From Cyanobium sp. NIES-981 (lineage in GTDB: Bacteria; Cyanobacteriota; Cyanobacteriia; PCC-6307; Cyanobiaceae), in assembly GCA_945907085.1 (NCBI GenBank), contig CAMDSS010000056.1, positions 1 through 9,607 of the forward strand: a DNA stretch of 9,607 bases, written 5' to 3'. Both the position numbers and the translations under genes were made by a program. The notes under the pieces are model-generated. The model did no database searches. It saw only the letters and a program-made list of their open reading frames with translations, and had not been told where the DNA came from. How positions within the stretch are numbered: the first letter of the stretch is position 1; each line of letters starts with the position of its first letter. Positions 1 through 5,048 of this stretch are shown one piece after another.

Positions 1-35
1 TAGAGCATGCCGGTTGAACGCGCGCCGTTGGCCAT
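1..35 (-). CDS. pyrD: N-terminal fragment of a gene downstream of rnhA, probably dihydroorotate dehydrogenase
   Basis: Only the first 11 codons are in the window. On the minus strand an ATG at 35-33 opens a frame reading MANGARSTGML, and the next partial codon is TA-, compatible with tyrosine. A GGGAG stretch lies 12 nt upstream and overlaps the end of rnhA, whose stop is 9 nt before this ATG, so the two genes would be translationally close. Picocyanobacterial PyrD proteins often begin with a short leader and a Ser-x-Gly-x-Phe/Leu-Tyr-Arg motif, and pyrD commonly follows rnhA in these genomes. The STGML(Y) end fits that. The product would oxidise dihydroorotate to orotate in pyrimidine synthesis, using quinone. 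The identification rests on synteny and a few residues, so it is tentative. Confidence 0.45.
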   Translation of the reverse strand, partial: MANGARSTGML

Positions 36-44
36 CTCGCCGAC

Positions 45-818
45 CTACTCCCTTAGCCCCAATCCTCCCGCGGCACGGGCCAAACGCCAACGCCCCCCAT
101 CGGCGGGCTGCACCAGCCAATCCCGCCAAGTCCAGGCCTCGGTTTTGCCTTCCAATTGCTTCAAAGGCATCTCCACCAGCTGGGCCAGTTCCACCAGGGT
201 CAAGCCATAGCCGCGCTCCGCTAGCCGATCAGCCAGCTCCAGGCGGGTGAGCAACTGCCGCAGGGAAGCCGGGGCCGAATCATCCCCGGGAGCTGGCTCA
301 GCAGGCGGAGCCGCATCAGCAGGGCGAGCGATCGAACCAACGCCCCCTGCCGCCAGGGCAGGCTTCTGGCCCCGAGAGAAGGCCACCGCAATGACGTCAC
401 AACGGTCGTTATCCGGATCACCGCTATGGCCCTTCACATGGATGAGGGGCACGCCACCCAATCGGGCTTGGTCGAGCAGCTCCCAGAGATCGCGGTTCAG
501 CACTGGACTCCCGGAAGCGGTACGCCAACCCTTGCGTTTCCAGCCCTGAATCCACTTGCTAAAGCCATCGATCAGATATTTGCTGTCGGTCCGAATCGCT
601 AAATCGGGATGGCGCGGCAGGGCCTTGAGGACCTCCAATAGCGCTAGCGCCGCCGTGAGCTCCATGCGGTTGTTGGTGGTCGCTGGATCGGCCCCACCAA
701 ACTCCTGCACCGAGCCATCTTCAAAACGCAGCAAGGCACCCCAGCCCCCTGGGCCCGGATTGCCACTGCAGGCGCCATCACAGGCCGCTGCCACAACCCT
801 CACCGGCTCAGCGGCCAC
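45..818 (-). CDS. rnhA: Ribonuclease HI with C-terminal extension
   Basis: RNase HI cleaves the RNA strand of RNA-DNA hybrids in the cytoplasm (primer removal, R-loop clearance). I place the start at the GTG at 818-816, because GGGGAG lies 7 nt before it; a TTG at 833 in the same frame would add five residues. With 257 residues, the catalytic carboxylates are D14 (in [10 protein letters not shown]), E53 (in NNRMEL), D78 (in RTDSKY) and D141 (in RCDVIA), with H131 in VKGHSG. The basic handle WKRKGW is present, which marks the bacterial type I enzyme. Residues 1 to about 150 cover a complete RNase HI fold of the usual size. An Ala/Pro-rich linker follows, then about 70 residues (186-257) rich in Leu and Glu with a WTWRDW motif, which are not part of canonical RNase HI. 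The gene diverges from the short ORF at 890. Confidence 0.95.
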   Translation of the reverse strand: MAAEPVRVVAAACDGACSGNPGPGGWGALLRFEDGSVQEFGGADPATTNNRMELTAALALLEVLKALPRHPDLAIRTDSKYLIDGFSKWIQGWKRKGWRTASGSPVLNRDLWELLDQARLGGVPLIHVKGHSGDPDNDRCDVIAVAFSRGQKPALAAGGVGSIARPADAAPPAEPAPGDDSAPASLRQLLTRLELADRLAERGYGLTLVELAQLVEMPLKQLEGKTEAWTWRDWLVQPADGGRWRLARAAGGLGLRE

Positions 819-889
819 TCGACAACTCCCCAAGGTTCGTTAAACAACACTGCAAACCCCGAAGCCCAGCCGGGCCTGGAGCCGGAACC

Positions 890-1147
890 ATGGCCGGAGC
901 CACTGAACCCTGCGCCCCCCGAACTTACCGAGTCGGCCCATGCCGAGTCGTCGCCGCCCTGACCATCGGGGTTGGTGCCCTGCTCCCCTTCGCCCAGGCC
1001 GCCAGCTGGGACCCCACGCCCCTGCCGCCACCGCCGGTGCAGCCAGTCCCCCAGCAAACCAGCCCCCCACAAACCAGGTCTCTGCAAACCAGCCGCTTGC
1101 GACCGGGCGACGTTGTTGCCCTCCAGGTGATTCCCTACCGGGAGTGA
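890..1147 (+). CDS. Small predicted secreted, proline-rich protein of unknown function
   Basis: This 85-codon ORF starts at an ATG with GGAG 8 nt upstream. The N terminus looks like a Sec signal peptide: a basic stretch (R12, R14, R19), a hydrophobic core (VVAALTIGVGALLPF) and an AQA-A cleavage site near residue 37. The remaining 47 or so residues are rich in Pro and Gln (LPPPPVQPVPQQ) and end in LRPGDVVALQVIPYRE. It would therefore be exported to the periplasm or thylakoid lumen, or stay anchored by an uncleaved signal. I recognise no family. It diverges from rnhA with 71 nt between the starts. Overlapping ORFs in other frames and on the other strand have implausible compositions. The ribosome binding site and signal peptide argue that it is real, but its short length and low complexity leave doubt. 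Confidence 0.5.
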   Translation: MAGATEPCAPRTYRVGPCRVVAALTIGVGALLPFAQAASWDPTPLPPPPVQPVPQQTSPPQTRSLQTSRLRPGDVVALQVIPYRE

Positions 1148-1207
1148 CAGTTGCAAGAGAGGCCCCACTCCCTGGTGAGCCCCTTACCCCACTCTTAAGG
1201 TTAATTT

Positions 1208-1306
1208 GTGTGAGGAGTGCTGAACGACTTTCTGGGGTCGAAACGAGGACAGACTCCCGGAAACCGTTCTAACTCTCAAGCCCTGCCTTTGGCGGGGCTT
1301 TTTTTT
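1208..1306 (+). ncRNA. yfr2: Small regulatory RNA candidate, Yfr2-like (Cyano-1 type)
   Basis: This intergenic stretch has the build of a free-standing sRNA. GTGTGAGGAGT (1208-1218) is the exact reverse complement of ACUCCUCACAC, the conserved unpaired motif I recall for cyanobacterial Yfr1. A long hairpin follows: GAACG (1222-1226) pairs with CGTTC (1265-1269), and TTTCTGGGG (1229-1237) pairs with TCCCGGAAA (1255-1263) including G-U pairs. The loop, 1238-1254, repeats a GAGGA core. A short single strand (1270-1277) leads into a perfect intrinsic terminator. Yfr2-family sRNAs are about 60-100 nt, abundant in cyanobacteria, and nearly complementary to Yfr1, which suggests cross-talk. The AT-rich TTAAGGTTAATTT just upstream (1195-1207) could supply the -10 element; the 5' end is uncertain by about 10 nt. 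The family call is from memory of motif and architecture, not from a model search. Confidence 0.6.
1280..1306 (+). terminator. Rho-independent terminator of the sRNA / + strand unit
   Basis: GCCCTGCC (1280-1287) pairs with GGCGGGGC (1291-1298), eight pairs including one G-U, around a TTT loop, and is followed by eight T (1299-1306). The T-run lies only on the + strand side, so it stops transcription coming from the left. This shows that a + strand transcript exists here, either the sRNA or a longer one including the ORF at 890-1147. Confidence 0.9.
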
Positions 1307-1313
1307 GGCCATG

Positions 1314-1342
1314 AAAAAAGCCGGGCCCCGCAGGAACCGGCT
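1314..1342 (-). terminator. Rho-independent terminator of the ribosomal protein operon
   Basis: Read on the minus strand, AGCCGG (1342-1337) pairs with CCGGCT (1324-1319) across a 12-nt loop and is followed by six T (1319-1314). It lies about 45 nt after the rplL stop. It is back to back with the + strand terminator at 1280-1306, so the two units converge here with only GGCCATG between their T/A runs. Confidence 0.8.
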
Positions 1343-1358
1343 GACTTGAAGGGGAGGA

Positions 1359-1378
1359 GGCCAGGCCAAAGCCTGACC
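1359..1378 (-). other. Hairpin in the rplL 3' untranslated region
   Basis: GGCCAGGC (1359-1366) pairs with GCCTGACC (1371-1378) around CAAA, eight pairs with one G-U on the transcript. It starts 7 nt after the rplL stop and has no T-run, so it is not itself a terminator. It may protect the 3' end or pause polymerase before the terminator at 1314-1342. Confidence 0.5.
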
Positions 1379-1385
1379 AGGGCCA

Positions 1386-1769
1386 TCATTTGATGGAGAC
1401 CTTGCCGCCCACTTCTTCCACGGCCTTCTTGATGGCTTCGGCTTCACCTTTGGGGATGCCTTCCTTGATGGCCTTGGGAGCAGCTTCCACAAGAGCTTTG
1501 GCTTCGCCCAGACCGAGGCCGGTGGCCTCGCGGACAGCCTTCAGCACCTTGATCTTGGCCGTGTCTTCGAAGCCATCGAGGATGACATCGAATTCGGTCT
1601 TCTCTTCGGCGGCTTCAGCGGCAGCCGCAGGGGCAGCCGCCATCATCACGCCAGCAGAAGCAGCAGCGGACACACCGAAGGCCTCTTCGATCTGCTTCAC
1701 AAGCTCGGAAGCTTCAAGCAGGGAGAGAGTCTTCAGTGACTCGAGAATTTGGTCGGTAGTAGCAGACAT
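1386..1769 (-). CDS. rplL: 50S ribosomal protein L7/L12
   Basis: L7/L12 forms the mobile stalk of the large subunit, recruiting and activating translational GTPases (EF-Tu, EF-G, IF2). The 127-residue product is full length. Residues 1 to about 33 are the dimerisation domain that docks on L10. Residues 34-56 are an Ala-rich flexible hinge. Residues 57-127 are the factor-binding domain, with the conserved run [30 protein letters not shown] and a C-terminal GGKVSIK. It is the last gene of the operon, 69 nt after rplJ, and is followed by a terminator. There is no Shine-Dalgarno sequence before the ATG; instead ATTCCCAACC lies directly upstream, nearly the same as before rplA. The spacer to rplJ is filled with hairpins. 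Confidence 0.98.
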   Translation of the reverse strand: MSATTDQILESLKTLSLLEASELVKQIEEAFGVSAAASAGVMMAAAPAAAAEAAEEKTEFDVILDGFEDTAKIKVLKAVREATGLGLGEAKALVEAAPKAIKEGIPKGEAEAIKKAVEEVGGKVSIK

Positions 1770-1782
1770 GGTTGGGAATCAG

Positions 1783-1839
1783 CAACAGATCTGTTGGGAG
1801 ACAGTCGGATCGAGGGAGCTCGAAATCGCTTAAAGCGAT
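1783..1839 (-). promoter_or_regulatory. Three-hairpin rplJ-rplL intercistronic spacer
   Basis: Between the rplJ stop and the rplL ATG lie three perfect inverted repeats. ATCGCT (1825-1830) pairs with AGCGAT (1834-1839) and its base touches the rplJ stop codon. TCGAG (1810-1814) pairs with CTCGA (1819-1823). The third is the 14-bp palindrome CAACAGATCTGTTG (1783-1796). None has a T-run. They could set mRNA processing or stability, or the higher synthesis of L12, of which there are several copies per L10. The function is inferred; the repeats are plain in the sequence. Confidence 0.5.
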
Positions 1840-2366
1840 CAGTTAGCACCGCCTTCGGCGTGCTGCTTGAGAGCCCTGGCAAGACCGGACGGAACCTCGT
1901 TGATGCCCACGGCCAGCTTGGTAGCCACAGCGTTGATCGCACCTGCGATCTGCGCCATGAGCACCTCCTTGGAGGGCAGATCCCCGATGGCCTTGATATC
2001 GGATTGGGACAGGAGTTGGCCTTCGAAAAGACCACCCTTGACTTCCGATTTCTTCGTGTCCTTCTGGAAGGACTGCACGGCTTTCACCGCACCACCGACA
2101 TCGCCCTTAACAAGGACGAAAGCGTTGGTACCGGTGAGCAGGGAATCGAGATTCGCCCAGGCACTGTTGCCATCAATGGCACGGCGCATCAAGGTGTTTT
2201 TGGTCACCTTGCACACACCGTTACTGGCCTGCAGACGGGTCCGCAGATCAGTCATTTCCTTGATGGAAAGGCCCTTGAAATCAAGAACCAGTGCCATTTC
2301 GGCCTCGCCGAGAAGCCCTTTGAGCTCTTCGACGATCTGTTGCTTGTTCTCCAGCGTGCGGCCCAT
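1839..2366 (-). CDS. rplJ: 50S ribosomal protein L10
   Basis: L10 anchors the L7/L12 dimers to the 23S rRNA GTPase-associated region, next to L11. I start it at the ATG at 2366 ([19 protein letters not shown]), giving 175 residues, the usual length. An in-frame TTG at 2414 would add 16 residues that resemble no L10. The N-terminal domain has the typical run [17 protein letters not shown] (27-43) and [13 protein letters not shown] (52-64). The C-terminal helix, about residues 155-172, is the L12-binding segment. A 315-nt structured leader lies upstream, after rplA. In many bacteria the L10-L12 complex represses its own translation by binding such a leader. The start has no Shine-Dalgarno sequence and shows TTCCAAACCT just before the ATG. 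Confidence 0.97.
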   Translation of the reverse strand: MGRTLENKQQIVEELKGLLGEAEMALVLDFKGLSIKEMTDLRTRLQASNGVCKVTKNTLMRRAIDGNSAWANLDSLLTGTNAFVLVKGDVGGAVKAVQSFQKDTKKSEVKGGLFEGQLLSQSDIKAIGDLPSKEVLMAQIAGAINAVATKLAVGINEVPSGLARALKQHAEGGAN

Positions 2367-2681
2367 AGGTTTGGAACGGATCGGGGGAACAAGCCGGGAA
2401 CGCGGCCCCAACAAACCCAGTCTTTGGGACAGTCCCGGGGGGACAGCCTTCGACCGTGTTTCGAGGCCGCTGCATGCTCCGCACCCGATCGGCCATCCGT
2501 TAGGGAAGTCCGAGGAAGCTAAAACCTGTCGCGTGGACCTCGGCAGGACTTATGTACAAGGCGTTCCGGAAACCGGATCACCGAGACAACCTGCTGTCTT
2601 GGGTTGGGCGCGTGCCCTTCTGGCGTTAGCCAGTTGACCAAGTTACACCACGGCAGGAAGCCATGGTGTAAAGAACTTGGA
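2367..2681 (-). promoter_or_regulatory. rplJ leader, candidate L10-responsive leader
   Basis: This 315-nt gap between rplA and rplJ contains no credible ORF but several inverted repeats on the transcribed strand. The largest follows the rplA stop at once: CCAAGTT (2638-2644) with AACTTGG (2674-2680), continued by ACACCA (2645-2650) with TGGTGT (2664-2669) and a short GGC/GCC. Others are CTGGC/GCCAG with a 4-nt loop (about 2618-2632), GGGC/GCCC (about 2607-2618), CCGG/CCGG around TTT (about 2569-2579) and GTCCC/GGGAC (about 2429-2441). Known L10 leaders lie in this position and bind the L10-L12 complex. I infer that role from position and structure and did not identify the kink-turn binding site. 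A promoter inside the leader cannot be excluded. Confidence 0.5.
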
Positions 2682-3389
2682 TCAGGACTCCTGCTTGAGG
2701 TCTTGCAGGGCAGAGAAATCAACCTGAACCGACGGACCCATGGTGGAGGTCACATACAGGCTCCTCCAGTAGCGCCCTTTCGCACCACTGGGCTTGTTGC
2801 GATCGATGGTTTCTTGCAGGGCCTTGAGGTTGTCCAGCAGCTTGGCTTCATCGAAGCTGGCTTTACCGAAACGCACGTGGACGATGCCGGTGCGATCGGC
2901 ACGGAATTCCAGTTTGCCGGCCTTGAATTCGTTGATAGCCCCCGCCAAGTCGGTGGTCACGGTGCCCGCCTTGGGGTTGGGCATCAAACCGCGGGGACCG
3001 AGCACCCGGCCCAACTTGGCCACCTTGGGCATCATGTCGGGGGTGGCGATCAGGAGATCGAATTCCATCTCACCCTTGGCGATCTGATCCACCAAGTCGT
3101 CGTCACCGGCGAGGTCGGCACCGGCAGCTTTTGCCGCGGCAACGCCTTCACCACGGGCGATCACGGCGATACGGATCGCCTGGCCTGTGCCGTGGGGAAG
3201 GGCCACGGTCGTGCGCAGTTGCTGGTCGGTGTACTTCGGATCAATGCCGAGACGCACGTGGGCCTCGATCGTTTCATCGAACTTGGCGTTGGCGTTGGCC
3301 TTGACCAGCTCAATGGCTTCGGTAGGGGCGTAGACGCGGTCCTCGACCTTGGTGACCAGGGCAGAGAAACGCTTGGAAATTTTTGGCAT
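2682..3389 (-). CDS. rplA: 50S ribosomal protein L1
   Basis: L1 forms the mobile arm at the E site that helps release deacylated tRNA. In many bacteria it also represses translation of its own rplK-rplA mRNA. The product has 235 residues, the normal length. Conserved blocks are ALPHGTG (63-69), the loop [20 protein letters not shown] (126-145) typical of L1, and the C-terminal [14 protein letters not shown] (211-224). The ATG at 3389 gives the expected MPKISKRF start. No Shine-Dalgarno sequence is present; ATTCCTAACC abuts the ATG. rplK ends 85 nt upstream, with a hairpin in the spacer. Confidence 0.98.
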   Translation of the reverse strand: MPKISKRFSALVTKVEDRVYAPTEAIELVKANANAKFDETIEAHVRLGIDPKYTDQQLRTTVALPHGTGQAIRIAVIARGEGVAAAKAAGADLAGDDDLVDQIAKGEMEFDLLIATPDMMPKVAKLGRVLGPRGLMPNPKAGTVTTDLAGAINEFKAGKLEFRADRTGIVHVRFGKASFDEAKLLDNLKALQETIDRNKPSGAKGRYWRSLYVTSTMGPSVQVDFSALQDLKQES

Positions 3390-3434
3390 GGTTAGGAATG
3401 GGGTGCGAGCGATCAGGGAAGGGCCGGTTCAGGG

Positions 3435-3456
3435 CCGCTGTGATCTCCCCCAGCGG
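3435..3456 (-). other. Hairpin in the rplK-rplA spacer
   Basis: CCGCTG (3435-3440) pairs with CAGCGG (3451-3456) around a 10-nt loop in the 85-nt spacer between rplK and rplA. It has no T-run. It may be a processing or translation-coupling element; nothing more can be said from the sequence. Confidence 0.35.
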
Positions 3457-3474
3457 GGTGGACAGGAAATGGAC

Positions 3475-3900
3475 TCAATCGTTAACGGCGACGCCCATGT
3501 TGCGGGCGGTGCCTTCGATGATGCGCATGGCCGAATCAATGCTTGAGCAATTGAGATCGGGCAGCTTGGTCTTGGCGATCTCCTCGAGCTGGGCGCGGCT
3601 GATGGCGCCAACAGATCCCTTGGAGGAGGTGGCGGCACCCTTCTCGATACCGGCTGCTTTGGAAATCAGCACGGATGCGGGAGGGGTTTTGGTGATGAAG
3701 GTAAAGCTGCGGTCTTCAAAGACCGAAATCTCTACCGGAATCACATAGCCAGCCTTGTCCTGCGTCCGAGCGTTGTACTCCTTGCAGAACGCCATGATGT
3801 TGACCCCGTGCTGACCGAGGGCAGGGCCCACGGGAGGTGCGGGGTTGGCTTTGCCGGCATTAAGGGCCAGCTTGATAACAGCAACGACTTTCTTGGCCAT
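3475..3900 (-). CDS. rplK: 50S ribosomal protein L11
   Basis: L11 binds the 23S rRNA GTPase-associated region together with L10. It takes part in factor binding and in the stringent response signal of a stalled ribosome. The product has 141 residues, the standard size. The N-terminal domain carries [20 protein letters not shown] (19-38), the proline-rich segment where thiostrepton-type antibiotics bind. The C-terminal RNA-binding domain has [23 protein letters not shown]. The ATG at 3900 gives the expected [11 protein letters not shown] start; a clear Shine-Dalgarno sequence is lacking. nusG lies 103 nt upstream. The spacer carries two hairpins that could include the L1 repression site. Confidence 0.98.
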   Translation of the reverse strand: MAKKVVAVIKLALNAGKANPAPPVGPALGQHGVNIMAFCKEYNARTQDKAGYVIPVEISVFEDRSFTFITKTPPASVLISKAAGIEKGAATSSKGSVGAISRAQLEEIAKTKLPDLNCSSIDSAMRIIEGTARNMGVAVND

Positions 3901-3931
3901 CGTCTCGGGCTACTGGGCGGGACTGCGGATC

Positions 3932-3985
3932 GTCCCTTGGGGAAGGAACGTTCGGGAAACGGCCGCCCTCCGCAGGGAGACGGCC
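3932..3985 (-). promoter_or_regulatory. Paired hairpins in the nusG-rplK leader
   Basis: On the transcribed strand the 103-nt spacer folds into two hairpins. The first has GGCCG (3961-3965) with CGGCC (3981-3985), and an inner CCCT/AGGG stem (3966-3969 with 3974-3977). It is followed in the transcript by GTTTCCC, a weak T-run. The second is GUUCCUU/AAGGGAC around CCCC (3932-3949), seven pairs with one G-U. The leader before rplK is where L1 binds to repress the rplKA mRNA in other bacteria. The first hairpin could act as an attenuator behind nusG. Both roles are inferred. Confidence 0.4.
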
Positions 3986-4003
3986 GCTGAGCAAGGCCCT
4001 GGC

Positions 4004-4720
4004 CTAGCTCTGTTTGCTGATCTGGGAAAACTCCAATTCGACCGGGGTTTCCCGGCCAAAGATTGAAAGCAAGGCCTTGAGCTTGTTGCGCTCGCCGGAC
4101 ACTTCGATCACTTCGCCCTGGAAATCCTTAAAGGGTCCAGCGGTCACCATGATCTGGTCACCTTCGGCGAGGTCGACCTTAACGACGGCCTTCTTCTCGG
4201 CGGCCCGCTTGAAGATGCGGTCCACTTCCTGGCGGCTCAGGGGGCGGGGCTTGATATGACCGCGGGCCTTGGCCGTGGCCCGACGCTCCTCAGCGCCCAC
4301 AAAGTTGATGACGTTGGGGGTGCTGCGCACCGCCATCATCGTGTCCTCGTCGAGGACCATCCGCACCAGCACGTAACCCGGGAAGACCTTCTCTTCCGTG
4401 GATTGGCGGGAACCATCTTTTTTGAGCTTCACCCCAGGGGTCTGGGGGATCTCGATGTCCAAAATCTTGCTATCCACGCCCAGGGTCACGGCCCGCTGCT
4501 CCAAGGTGGCCTTCACCTTCTTCTCACAGCTGGACGCCACCTGAACGGCATACCAGCGGGCCACCTGGCGCTTCTCCCCTGCTTCGGCTGCGGCAGCGAC
4601 CGGATCTGCCAAGGGGGCAGCACCATCCTCCAAAGGGGAATCCGCATCGGCGGCGGCTAGATCCAGCACTTCCTCAGAGTCCAGGGAAAGGTCGGTTGGG
4701 GTCTCGGACACGGGGCTCAC
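4004..4720 (-). CDS. nusG: Transcription termination/antitermination factor NusG
   Basis: NusG binds RNA polymerase and controls pausing, Rho action and transcription-translation coupling. I start it at the GTG at 4720, 13 nt after the secE stop, giving 238 residues; a second GTG lies three codons later. Starting at 4786 would run deep into secE. Residues 1 to about 53 form an acidic, Ala-rich N-terminal extension absent from E. coli NusG. The NGN domain starts at RWYAVQVASSCEKKV (residue 55) and includes VFPGYVLVRM (112-121) and PNVINFVG. The KOW domain lies near the C terminus (GDQIMVTAGPFKDFQGEV, 187-204), ending with VELEFSQI. A pyrimidine-rich tract, not a Shine-Dalgarno sequence, precedes the start. 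Translation is probably coupled to secE. Confidence 0.95.
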   Translation of the reverse strand: MSPVSETPTDLSLDSEEVLDLAAADADSPLEDGAAPLADPVAAAAEAGEKRQVARWYAVQVASSCEKKVKATLEQRAVTLGVDSKILDIEIPQTPGVKLKKDGSRQSTEEKVFPGYVLVRMVLDEDTMMAVRSTPNVINFVGAEERRATAKARGHIKPRPLSRQEVDRIFKRAAEKKAVVKVDLAEGDQIMVTAGPFKDFQGEVIEVSGERNKLKALLSIFGRETPVELEFSQISKQS

Positions 4721-4733
4721 AGAAAGGAAAGAC

Positions 4734-5018
4734 TCAGCGGAACACCTGGGAGGCACCCCAGCGATAGAAACGATCGACGGCGGCAATGGCCGCAGCCGAG
4801 AGGCTCACCATCAGGATTACAGCCACCGACTCACTGAAGAGTTGTTGGCGGCTGGGCCAAACCACTTTGCGCAATTCCGCCATCGTGGCGGCCGCAAAGC
4901 CCAGCTGGGCTTGGGATTGGGGAGCTGGCTCGTCGGATGGGGACCCGTCGGATGGGCCCCCGGAAGGGAGATCGGTGTCCACTAGCGCTCGCGCACGGGG
5001 GCGTCCGCGCACCTGCAA
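4734..5018 (-). CDS. secE: Preprotein translocase subunit SecE
   Basis: SecE clamps SecY in the SecYEG channel of the plasma and thylakoid membranes. The protein has the single-membrane-span form found in most bacteria. The conserved amphipathic segment AELRKVVWPSRQQLFSES (47-64) is followed by one transmembrane helix, about 64-82 (VAVILMVSLSAAAIAAV), and a short C-terminal tail. The N-terminal 40 residues are low complexity with PSDGSPSDEP. No ATG is available: TTG at 5018 has a TAGGG about 7 nt upstream, while GTG at 5012 or 4982 (82 residues, without the Arg-rich start) are alternatives. It sits 30 nt after clpB2 and 13 nt before nusG, in the classical secE-nusG order. Confidence 0.9.
   Translation of the reverse strand: MQVRGRPRARALVDTDLPSGGPSDGSPSDEPAPQSQAQLGFAAATMAELRKVVWPSRQQLFSESVAVILMVSLSAAAIAAVDRFYRWGASQVFR
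4931..4956 (-). repeat. Short in-frame tandem repeat in secE
   Basis: CGTCGGATGGG occurs at 4931-4941 and again at 4946-4956, a period of 15 bp or five codons. It encodes the PSDG/PSDE low-complexity part of the SecE N terminus. It is probably a slippage product in a region under weak constraint. Confidence 0.6.
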
Positions 5019-5048
5019 ACGAACACCCTACCGGACGTCGTTACCTGC

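Noticed and set aside
327..333. HIP1 palindrome (GCGATCGC)
   Set aside because: Several GCGATCG sites occur, but I found no complete GCGATCGC. Its absence fits picocyanobacteria.
800..1168. 122-codon minus-strand ORF (TTG/ATG starts) across the rnhA upstream region
   Set aside because: It overlaps the rnhA start, is Gly/Trp/Arg rich, and shows no motif. The + strand ORF has a better start and a signal peptide.
1195..1225. Yfr1 gene on the minus strand (ACTCCTCACAC)
   Set aside because: The minus strand carries the 11-nt motif, but no terminator hairpin follows it, whereas the + strand has hairpin and terminator. A Yfr1-complementary RNA fits better.
940..1272. 110-codon + strand ORF ending just before the terminator
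   Set aside because: It is out of frame with the signal-peptide ORF, has an implausible Arg/Pro-rich composition, and covers the sRNA hairpin.
1749..2637. Long + strand ORFs opposite rplJ (256-257 codons)
   Set aside because: They are antisense to a clear L10 gene and its leader, with no recognisable domain.
2580..2681. tRNA gene in the rplA-rplJ gap
   Set aside because: The stems do not form a cloverleaf and no GTTCGA-type T-loop sequence is present on either strand.
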